Of a stretch of 64,000 bases of DNA, positions 8,774 through 17,422 are shown in pieces. Origin of the DNA: Sphingopyxis sp. RIFCSPHIGHO2_12_FULL_65_19 (GTDB lineage: Bacteria > Pseudomonadota > Alphaproteobacteria > Sphingomonadales > Sphingomonadaceae); assembly GCF_001830555.1 (NCBI RefSeq), contig NZ_MIAM01000041.1, positions 1 to 64,000 on the forward strand, given 5' to 3'. The notes beneath the pieces were generated by a model. That model searched no databases. It was not told the origin of the DNA and saw only the letters and a list, made by a program, of their open reading frames with translations. The stretch's first letter is position 1. Every line of letters starts with the position of its first letter. Position numbers and translations under genes: made by a program.

Positions 8774-9435
8774 AAAAAGGGCAATGGGATTTCTACGAGA
8801 TCGTTCTGTGGATTGGTTCTCGGTCGCCACAATTGATCGCGGATTTCCAATCTTTGCGGGATGGGCGCCAGTATAACAACTATCGCCCTCCTTCCGGTGG
8901 CGAAATGTTCTTAATTCACTCCCTTTTGGACGGTGCCGTCGTTGGCTACGGCAACGCGATCGATGAGCTGCGAGTGGCCCTACAGGATAACGCATTTTGC
9001 GCCAGCGCACTTGGCCCCGATGGGACAAGAGCGATGCGTGCTGCTTACGAATTTTCTGACTGGTCGATTTCTTATGAGACCAGCGGGACTTATGTCACAC
9101 GCGAGCTGTTCGACGTGCGGGCGTCGGCTAATGACGTGATCTTCCATTGGCCGCAGTCGTGCTCCGATCTCACGAGATACTCTGACAGTTCAGGTGGCCC
9201 CGGCCGTAAATCGGTAAAGCATATTGTGGCTGGCGAGATATGGGACAGCCGCAGAAGTCGAAAACTACCGCTCTCTCCTACTCTTAGGGAAGAGGCCGCG
9301 GCGTGTCTCGCCGATTTCGATGCATTGGACGGTGTGCAGGGTCTGGCCCGACCTGAGAAGCCCAAAACGGTAGAGGGTTGGCTGCGCGACCAATACAACG
9401 CGGCCAAAGCGGCAGCCCAAAATAGCGGGCGATAA
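8770..9435 (+). CDS. Hypothetical protein of integrative element
   Basis: The product has 221 residues and is translationally coupled to the integrase (ATGA overlap). I do not recognise a family. It is rich in aromatic residues, has no signal peptide or membrane segment, and ends in a charged, helical tail (WLRDQYNAAKAAAQ). Codon use and base composition are visibly more AT-rich than the surrounding chromosome. Candidate roles for a gene co-translated with int are directionality or an accessory defence or regulatory function; none can be shown from the sequence. Confidence 0.7.
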   Translation: MKKGQWDFYEIVLWIGSRSPQLIADFQSLRDGRQYNNYRPPSGGEMFLIHSLLDGAVVGYGNAIDELRVALQDNAFCASALGPDGTRAMRAAYEFSDWSISYETSGTYVTRELFDVRASANDVIFHWPQSCSDLTRYSDSSGGPGRKSVKHIVAGEIWDSRRSRKLPLSPTLREEAAACLADFDALDGVQGLARPEKPKTVEGWLRDQYNAAKAAAQNSGR

Positions 9436-9474
9436 ACTATAAAATCAGAGCAATTTATCGCCAGTATTTATCGC
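9428..9474. promoter_or_regulatory. Three TTTATCGC-type repeats upstream of the AlpA-like gene
   Basis: GGCGATAAA at 9428-9436 is the inverted copy of TTTATCGCC at 9454-9462, and a third copy (ATTTATCGC) lies at 9466-9474, 13 bp after the second. They are AT-rich in GC-rich surroundings and occupy the only real gap between element genes. This suits binding by the AlpA/excisionase-like product encoded just downstream; that binding is inferred. Confidence 0.45.
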
Positions 9475-9496
9475 TTCCAGCGTTTGCCAGTCCTTT

Positions 9497-9518
9497 CCTG
9501 CCCGAACCATTGGGCAGG
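9497..9518 (+). promoter_or_regulatory. Hairpin overlapping the ribosome site of the AlpA-like gene
   Basis: CCTGCCC (9497-9503) pairs with GGGCAGG (9512-9518) across an 8-nt loop. The right arm overlaps AGGAG (9516-9520), the ribosome site for the start at 9528. The structure could limit translation of the regulator, or act as a weak terminator after the unknown gene upstream. There is no T-run. Confidence 0.4.
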
Positions 9519-9527
9519 AGAACCGAC

Positions 9528-9737
9528 ATGCAAACTATCGATATTCTGGCGGTAAACGAGGATGAAGCCTCGAAGCTGATTGGCGTTTCAGTTTCATCCC
9601 TTCAAAAAATGCGGATGCGCGGCGATGGCCCGCCCTATGCCAAAGTTGGTCAGCGTGTCCGCTACCGTCCGTCCGATCTGGCGGCATTCGTCGCAAGCCG
9701 TATCGTTCGCTCGACCAGCGAGCAGGTTGCTGCGTGA
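9528..9737 (+). CDS. AlpA/excisionase-like helix-turn-helix protein
   Basis: The product is 69 residues from ATG 9528, with AGGAG 7 nt upstream. The sequence contains a MerR-like winged HTH seen in AlpA, Xis and 'helix-turn-helix domain 17' proteins: VNEDEASKLIGVSVSSLQKM, then GDGPPYAKVGQRVRYRPSDLAAFV. Family role: DNA-binding recombination directionality factor or activator of integrase expression. It follows the TTTATCGC repeats, its likely target. Small size and position after the integrase match P4-type islands. Confidence 0.8.
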   Translation: MQTIDILAVNEDEASKLIGVSVSSLQKMRMRGDGPPYAKVGQRVRYRPSDLAAFVASRIVRSTSEQVAA

Positions 9738-9740
9738 CCT

Positions 9741-9956
9741 ATGGGCGGGGTCATCAACGGTCGTTCGCACCGTAACGCGAAAGACCGCACCGACGTAAAG
9801 CCGCGTGCGGTCCCCGAATTGCCTAAGCTGGCGGGCTGGCTCGAATTAGATAGCGCAGAGGCGCGACGGCTTCAAGTGTGGGGCCAGCGGATCATCGACG
9901 ACATAAAGCAATGGCGGCACCGCGAGGCTCGCCGCCGCGAGGGGGTGCGGCCATGA
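9741..9956 (+). CDS. Small hypothetical protein of integrative element
   Basis: The product has 71 residues and starts 3 bp after the AlpA-like gene. It is basic, with an acidic/helical middle (LAGWLELDSAEARRLQVWGQ) and an Arg-rich end. No family is recognised. Tight spacing, with an ATGA overlap at its end, indicates a polycistronic message from the AlpA-like gene through the large protein. Confidence 0.6.
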   Translation: MGGVINGRSHRNAKDRTDVKPRAVPELPKLAGWLELDSAEARRLQVWGQRIIDDIKQWRHREARRREGVRP

Positions 9957-10177
9957 CCGACAACCCGACAACTGCCGTCGTGCGCATCAAGTTTCTGGCC
10001 GAACACCAACGGCAAGCCTGCAACGCAATCGAGACCGGCAAGGGCCTGTTGAGCCGTGCCGAATCCTCGTTTCTCCACCGCATCCGCGAACAGGTCGTCA
10101 TCACCGACAAACAGCGCCGGTATCTCAACGATCTCGATGTTCGCCTGAAATGGGAGCTGTCCCTTGAACATCTCTGA
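9953..10177 (+). CDS. Small hypothetical protein of integrative element
   Basis: The product is 74 residues from ATG 9953, overlapping the previous stop as ATGA. It is mostly helical and charged: KFLAEHQRQACNAIETGKG, then FLHRIREQVVITDKQRRYL. It has no recognised domain. Its end overlaps the start of the 880-residue gene by 14 bp, so the two are translationally linked and may be expressed in a fixed ratio. It could be a partner or chaperone of the large protein, but nothing in the sequence proves this. Confidence 0.62.
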   Translation: MTDNPTTAVVRIKFLAEHQRQACNAIETGKGLLSRAESSFLHRIREQVVITDKQRRYLNDLDVRLKWELSLEHL

Positions 10178-12806
10178 AACCGCGTGGGCGCTTTTCCACG
10201 CCCACACGCTCGACGACATGGCGCAGCGTGCATGGGAAGCGGGCTATTTTCCCGACCATGCCGAGCGCCCGACCGTTGACGAGTTTGTCACGGCGCTCGG
10301 CGATACCTACCGCGGCGTCAATCGGACGTTCCGCCCCGATGACTATGCCGAGCTTGATGCGTACGGCGCCGCTCGCGATCAGCGATTTGCTGTGGAGCGT
10401 GCCAAGCAGGAAGGCGCCCCGCTTGCCGACGACATGGGCCAGCCTGCCACCTATGACGACATCATCGCGAACAGCCCGCCCGCCCACGGCTATGACGACT
10501 GGACGAATGCGGTTGTGTCGAAGGTCGGGAATATCCGTGTCGACAAGTTGGAAAGCCCGCAGGATATCGGACAGGCGCTCAAGATCGCCGAGAACGTGGC
10601 CGGCGGATTCGATGCTGCCAAGCGCGGCAAGATCAGCTTCGCCGAGACGCAGCAACTGGCCCAAGACCTCGGGATGACGGCCGACGATCTGCTTGCCCGT
10701 CGCAAGGGGCAGGCGTTCAGTGCAGAGGAAGCCTATGCCGCGCGAGCGATCCTCGCGAAGTCTGGCAACGAGTTGGTCACGATGGCAAAGCGCCTTCGAG
10801 CGATCGGCGAAGATCCCGGCTCTGAGGCGCTGTCCACCTTCCGTAAGGCGATGGTCCGTCACGCTGCAATTCAGGAGCAGGTATCGGGCATGACGGCCGA
10901 AGCGGGCCGCGCGCTCTCCGCCTTCCGCATAGCGGCTGATAGCCGTGACGTTCCGGGGCGCATCCTCGAAGGGCTGGCGAACAGCGGTGGCAGCTCGCGC
11001 CGTCTGAAAGAAGCCGCAGATGCTATCATCGATCTTGAGGCTGACCCCACCAACCTGAACCGATTTATCGAGAAGGCCAGCAAGCCGAAGTTCTCCGATC
11101 GCGCGCAAGAGATTTGGTACAACTATCTTCTGTCCGGTCCGACTACGCACATGGTCAACACGCTCTCCAACACGATGACGGCGCTGGGGCAGATTCCCGA
11201 ACATGCCATCGCCGCAGGCGTTGGCGCCGCCCGCCGCGCAATCAGCCGGGACGCGACCGACCGGGTTCTGTTTTCCGAACTTGGCGCCCGCTCGCTCGGG
11301 CTTTTGCAGGGAACCAAGGAAGGCATTCGTCAATTCGCTCGCGCTTTTCGCACGGGCGAGTCGGCAGACTTCGTGACCAAGATGGAGCAGCAGACGCAAA
11401 AGGCGGTGTCGGGGATCAAGGGCGATATCCTCCGCATCCCTACCCGCTTGCTGACGGCAGAGGACGAACTGTTCAAGGCGATGGCCCGACGCATGGAGCT
11501 TTCGGGGCTCGCGGTGCGCCAAGCCGCAAAAGAGGGTCTCAGGGGGCAGGAAGCGAAAGACCGTGCCGCCGAACTGCTCGCCAACCCCACTGATGCAATG
11601 ATGGAGAAGGCCCTAGACTATGGACGTTATCTCACTTTTCAGCGTCCGCTCGGCGATGGCTTGGCTGGCGGCCTGTCTCGCATCACGCAAAACCAGCCGA
11701 TGTTCAAAGCGATCCTCCCCTTTGTCCGCACCCCGACTAACCTGATCAAATTCACGGCGGAACGCTCGCCCCTTGCTCCGATGGTCAAGGAATGGCGCCG
11801 CGACTTCGCAGCCGGTGGCGCTCGCCGCGACCTCGCGATTGCCAAGGTGATGGTCGGGTCAGGGATGGGTGCGACGATTGCCGAACTGGCAAATCAGGGA
11901 GTTATCACCGGCTCACCGCCGAGCGACGAGAACCAGCGCCGCCTGATGATGGCGAACGGCTGGCAGCCCTACAGCATCAAGATCGGCGATCAATATTATA
12001 GCTATCGCCGCCTCGATCCTTTCGCGATGACGTTCGGCACCGCTGCCGATCTCGCTACGATGGGCGACGGGATGACCGAGAAGCAACGCGACAAGGGCGC
12101 CGCGCTGTGGACTGCCTCGGTCGTCGCCAACCTCGCGAGCCGCACATGGCTCTCGGGCGTGACCGACGCACTGGAAGCCTTGCAAGACCCGGAACGCTAC
12201 TCGGGCAACTTCATCAAGCGGCTGGTCGGCGCTGCCACGGTTCCCACCGGATCGGCGCAGATTGCCCGCACAATGGACCCGACGATGCGGGAGACTCCAG
12301 ATATCCCCACCTACATGTCGTCGCGGATGCCGGGGCAGTCTGACAACCTCCTGCCCAAACGGGACGTATGGGGTCAGCCAATCGTCGCAGAGGGCGGCGT
12401 CGGGCCTGATATCCTCTCGCCGATCTGGACCACCACCGACCGCAAAGACCCCATCACACGGGAGGCGCTGCGCGTCGGTGCCAAGGTGTCGCCCCCGAGC
12501 AAGGGTGACCTGACGCCCGAACAATATGACAAGCTACAGCCTGTCGTTGGCGATCTCGCTCGCAAGTGGATCGGGCAGCTCATGGCCTCTCCCGACTACA
12601 AGGCGATGGATCGCGAAACTCAGGCTGATGAAATCGGTGATGTGATGGAGGCCGCGCGCAAAGAGGGCAAAGCCCATGTCCTTGGCGGGGAGCCGTTGAA
12701 CGATGTTCGCCCGGTCAAGAAGCCCCGCGGGTCGTCGAATGCGTCGGGCCTGCCTGACGGGTTCGCGCTCGACGAACTGCCGGAAGGTTTCGTCATGGAC
12801 AGATGA
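10164..12806 (+). CDS. Large phage-internal/ejection-protein-like product (880 aa)
   Basis: The largest gene of the element. No signal peptide is present. Residues 1-300 are charged and helical. WYNYLLSGPTTHMVNTLSN (about residue 317) starts a part with several Ala/Gly-rich helices, and ILPFVRTPTNLIKFTAERSP and GWQPYSIKIGDQYYSYRRLD follow. The protein ends with a repeated LPDGF/LPEGF motif. These short signatures resemble large internal virion or 'polyvalent' proteins of podophages, thought to enter the host with phage DNA; this is recognition from memory, not a search. No head, tail or packaging gene accompanies it. It could be a remnant, a satellite protein packaged in helper virions, or a host-takeover protein. 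Confident as a real gene, moderate for the family. Confidence 0.75.
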   Translation: MNISETAWALFHAHTLDDMAQRAWEAGYFPDHAERPTVDEFVTALGDTYRGVNRTFRPDDYAELDAYGAARDQRFAVERAKQEGAPLADDMGQPATYDDIIANSPPAHGYDDWTNAVVSKVGNIRVDKLESPQDIGQALKIAENVAGGFDAAKRGKISFAETQQLAQDLGMTADDLLARRKGQAFSAEEAYAARAILAKSGNELVTMAKRLRAIGEDPGSEALSTFRKAMVRHAAIQEQVSGMTAEAGRALSAFRIAADSRDVPGRILEGLANSGGSSRRLKEAADAIIDLEADPTNLNRFIEKASKPKFSDRAQEIWYNYLLSGPTTHMVNTLSNTMTALGQIPEHAIAAGVGAARRAISRDATDRVLFSELGARSLGLLQGTKEGIRQFARAFRTGESADFVTKMEQQTQKAVSGIKGDILRIPTRLLTAEDELFKAMARRMELSGLAVRQAAKEGLRGQEAKDRAAELLANPTDAMMEKALDYGRYLTFQRPLGDGLAGGLSRITQNQPMFKAILPFVRTPTNLIKFTAERSPLAPMVKEWRRDFAAGGARRDLAIAKVMVGSGMGATIAELANQGVITGSPPSDENQRRLMMANGWQPYSIKIGDQYYSYRRLDPFAMTFGTAADLATMGDGMTEKQRDKGAALWTASVVANLASRTWLSGVTDALEALQDPERYSGNFIKRLVGAATVPTGSAQIARTMDPTMRETPDIPTYMSSRMPGQSDNLLPKRDVWGQPIVAEGGVGPDILSPIWTTTDRKDPITREALRVGAKVSPPSKGDLTPEQYDKLQPVVGDLARKWIGQLMASPDYKAMDRETQADEIGDVMEAARKEGKAHVLGGEPLNDVRPVKKPRGSSNASGLPDGFALDELPEGFVMDR

Positions 12807-12852
12807 GGAAAGCTCTATATCGCTAGGCGTGCTACTAGGGGAGATCACGCCA

Positions 12853-13212
12853 ATGTCGATTTTAACGCGCGCTACCATGTTGGCCGCAGCACTTCTCGTT
12901 TTGCCATCCAGCGCCCATGCCGAGGCAACGGGCCGGGAGTTTCTGCAAAACATCGACAAAGGAGGCGAAAGCGCTGAAGTCTATAAACTGGCACTTTTCG
13001 CTTACAGCACCGGGATTGGATGGGCGCATTCAGCGATGACAAACGATGGCGCAGCGCCAGCATATTGCGTGCCCGACACTCTTTCCATCACCGCCGACCA
13101 AGTTCTGAGTATGGTGCGAGAAGCCGTCAAAGCACAGCCTGAGCTTAAGGAGTTGCCAGCGGGCCTCGTCGTTTGGGCCGCCTACCTTTACACCTTCCCC
13201 TGCCGCCCTTGA
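12853..13212 (+). CDS. Secreted Rap1a/Tai-like immunity-family protein
   Basis: The product is 119 residues from ATG 12853, with GGGGAGA about 10 nt upstream. A signal peptide (LTRATMLAAALLVLPSSAHA) precedes a mature domain of about 95 residues. The domain has YCVPDTLSITADQVLSMV, a Pro-containing helix, then LPAGLVVWAAYLYTFPC. Paired Cys residues and the 'P-A-x-L-V...A...FPC' end match the Rap1a/Tai family, known for periplasmic immunity proteins against T6SS amidase effectors. No effector gene is adjacent. As element cargo it may give protection to the host, or it may belong to the broader group of this domain without T6SS ties. Confidence 0.7.
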   Translation: MSILTRATMLAAALLVLPSSAHAEATGREFLQNIDKGGESAEVYKLALFAYSTGIGWAHSAMTNDGAAPAYCVPDTLSITADQVLSMVREAVKAQPELKELPAGLVVWAAYLYTFPCRP

Positions 13213-13259
13213 CGCCTTGATAGGGATCGCCAAGATTGAAGCGCGAAACCGCTCCGCGA

Positions 13260-13278
13260 GATTGCCATATGATTGCCA
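13260..13278 (+). repeat. GATTGCCA x2, probable integrase arm site (right)
   Basis: GATTGCCA occurs at 13260-13267 and 13271-13278, 11 bp apart and in the same orientation as the pair at 7498-7516. A near copy, GATCGCCA, lies at 13225-13232. The site is 42 bp inside attR. Matching core, spacing and orientation at both element ends argue for integrase arm binding. Confidence 0.6.
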
Positions 13279-13320
13279 GTCCGCAAATTGCGGAAGGTCC
13301 ATCCAGCTAAGTTATTGAAA

Positions 13321-13369
13321 AAATGGCGCACCCGGAACGATTCGAACGTCCGACCCTCAGATTCGTAGT
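13321..13369 (+). repeat. attR: 49-bp repeat inside tRNA-Arg
   Basis: It is identical to 7329-7377, and here the repeat completes an intact tRNA gene (13324-13400, minus). Integration therefore preserved the tRNA, with the element supplying or duplicating its 3' portion. Confidence 0.93.
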
Positions 13370-13400
13370 CTGATGCTCTATCCAGCTGAGCTACGGGTGC
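13324..13400 (-). tRNA. tRNA-Arg (anticodon ACG)
   Basis: Read on the minus strand, GCACCCG pairs with CGGGTGC, followed by G and CCA. The D arm is GCTC-AGCTGGATA-GAGC and the anticodon arm TCAGA-CTACGAA-TCTGA, giving ACG. The T arm GGACG-TTCGAAT-CGTTC is complete. Length is 77 nt. It is the integration target of the element. Confidence 0.96.
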
Positions 13401-13444
13401 GTGGAGAGGCGCCTTTAAGACTCGCGGCGCGGGGGCGCAACCCC

Positions 13445-13972
13445 CTATTTCAGCTTTGTGACCGTTCGGCACGACGATTGACCACGGATCGCCGTCAGCG
13501 CGCCGATTTCCGAGGGGTCTTTCAGCAGAAGACGCACCAGCGCGATTCCTCGATCATGTTGCGTGCGCACGACTTCGGCGCCTTTCGGCACCTCCTGCCC
13601 CGCCCGCGCGACGATGATTCGGAATGGCTTGCCCCCTGCCTCGACATCGTTGCGCACGAAAATCACATCGGTCGCGGCGTCGAAGATGCTGAGCGAGCTA
13701 TAGCGTCCCGGCACCGGGGTCATGTCGATTGCGATCGGTCCTTTCGACAGGTCGTAGGGGCAGGTCGAATATGCGAGATCGGGGCTCGGACGGACGACCG
13801 GCTGGCGTTCCGGCGTTGCCAGATTGCCGTGAGACATGTGGTTGATCCCGCCCTGCCCCAGCCGTTCCATCGCGACATTCATCAGGCCATAGGGGATCGC
13901 CAGGATCGCCGCACCCGCGGTCGCCGCTGCGACGATCAGACCAAAGGCGAGCGGACCGAGCCAAGCGCGCAT
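13445..13972 (-). CDS. DUF1254 domain protein
   Basis: The product has 175 residues. One N-terminal hydrophobic segment (LGPLAFGLIVAAATAGAAIL) is a signal or membrane anchor. The body contains RPSPDLAYSTCPYDLSKGPI and GRYSSLSIFDAATDVIFV, hallmarks of DUF1254. Two Cys residues (STCP and SSCR) could form a disulfide in the periplasm. It follows a DUF1214 gene with a 1-bp gap, and the two domains, fused in many bacteria, are split here into partner genes. Biochemical function is unknown. Confidence 0.8.
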   Translation of the reverse strand: MRAWLGPLAFGLIVAAATAGAAILAIPYGLMNVAMERLGQGGINHMSHGNLATPERQPVVRPSPDLAYSTCPYDLSKGPIAIDMTPVPGRYSSLSIFDAATDVIFVRNDVEAGGKPFRIIVARAGQEVPKGAEVVRTQHDRGIALVRLLLKDPSEIGALTAIRGQSSCRTVTKLK

Positions 13973-13973
13973 C

Positions 13974-14549
13974 TCAGCAGCCCTCCTTCACCAACCGCGG
14001 CAGCGCCGCACGCGCCGGCGCCGCGCGGAAGGCCTTCCCCGGATTATACATGCGCAGCGTCAGCTGGAAGGGCCCGCCTTTGCCTCCCGGCAACCAGGCG
14101 CCGGCCGCGGGCTTGGCGGGCGAAATGGTAACGCGCCATTCGCCATTTGCATCGAGCGCCACATTGGCGCCGTTGACCGACCAGTTGCGGGCCGCATTAT
14201 CGACCAGATAGCCCTGTTCGTCATAGACGGTCACGCTCCACCAGCGCGCGTCGAGCGCCGTTCCCGACAGGCTGTAACGGCAATCGCCGTCGAGCGGCGC
14301 CCCCGCCTCATCGGTCGTTGCCATCCAGTAGAGGGTTTCCTTGGCGGGCAGTGCGAGCAGCCCCGAACGCGCGACCATCGCGCGCGTCAGCGGATCGGTC
14401 GCCTTGGTGCCGTAACCGAGCGAGGTCGTCCACGCACCGTTGCGGATCGCGCCGTCGCCGAGGCCGCCGCCGGTCAGCGCCCACGCCGCGCCGAGCCCCA
14501 CCGCCAATCCGCCCACCAAAGTGATCGTATAGCGGTGCCAGCTCTTCAT
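13974..14549 (-). CDS. DUF1214 domain protein
   Basis: The product has 191 residues. An N-terminal membrane/signal segment (ITLVGGLAVGLGAAWAL) is followed by the DUF1214 fold: AKETLYWMATTDEAGAPLDG, CRYSLSGTALDARWWSVTVYD, then the C-terminal FQLTLRMYNPG. It is the upstream partner of the DUF1254 gene in a two-gene operon downstream of ppdK (16-bp gap from ppdK), so all three may share a transcript. The domain is widespread in sphingomonads; the function is not established. Confidence 0.82.
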   Translation of the reverse strand: MKSWHRYTITLVGGLAVGLGAAWALTGGGLGDGAIRNGAWTTSLGYGTKATDPLTRAMVARSGLLALPAKETLYWMATTDEAGAPLDGDCRYSLSGTALDARWWSVTVYDEQGYLVDNAARNWSVNGANVALDANGEWRVTISPAKPAAGAWLPGGKGGPFQLTLRMYNPGKAFRAAPARAALPRLVKEGC

Positions 14550-14565
14550 GACGCGCCCTCCCCGG

Positions 14566-17226
<2,661 letters not shown>

Positions 17227-17327
17227 ATGTAGCTCCTGCTGCCCCGGGGAGGAGGTTGCGGCTGGATAGGGTTGAGAAGGCTTATCGTCGATTCAGTTTT
17301 ACTTCGTTCATTCCAGACTCCCCTACT

Positions 17328-17407
17328 CCGTTCGCATCGAGCGAAGTCGAGATGCCCATCGTTCGTGCTCGCCTGCCCCGTGTCTCGACTTCGCTCGACA
17401 CGAACGG
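17328..17407. repeat. REP-like inverted repeat between glyS and ppdK
   Basis: The left arm at 17328-17352 (core CGAGCGAAGTCGAGA) is mirrored by the right arm at 17383-17407 (core TCTCGACTTCGCTCG), with about 30 bp between. Further complementary bases (CATTCC and GGAATG) lie outside the arms. It is a different family from the two palindromes inside glyS. Such paired palindromes (REPIN-like) are usually mobilised by RAYT transposases and can terminate or stabilise transcripts. Confidence 0.75.
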
Positions 17408-17422
17408 GAATGGAAGGTCGGT

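Larger units (their letters stand above)
7329..13369. mobile_element. Compact integrative element (about 6 kb) in tRNA-Arg(ACG)
   Basis: The segment is bounded by perfect 49-bp direct repeats (7329-7377 and 13321-13369) that copy the 3' part of tRNA-Arg(ACG). Just inside each end are two copies of GATTGCCA with 11-bp spacing in the same orientation, as expected for integrase arm sites. It encodes a tyrosine integrase at one end, an AlpA-like HTH protein, three unknown proteins, an 880-residue phage-internal-protein-like product and a secreted Rap1a/Tai-like protein. All genes lie on one strand. No capsid, terminase or conjugation gene was found, so it is a satellite-sized element or a prophage remnant rather than a full phage or ICE. 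Confidence 0.88.
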
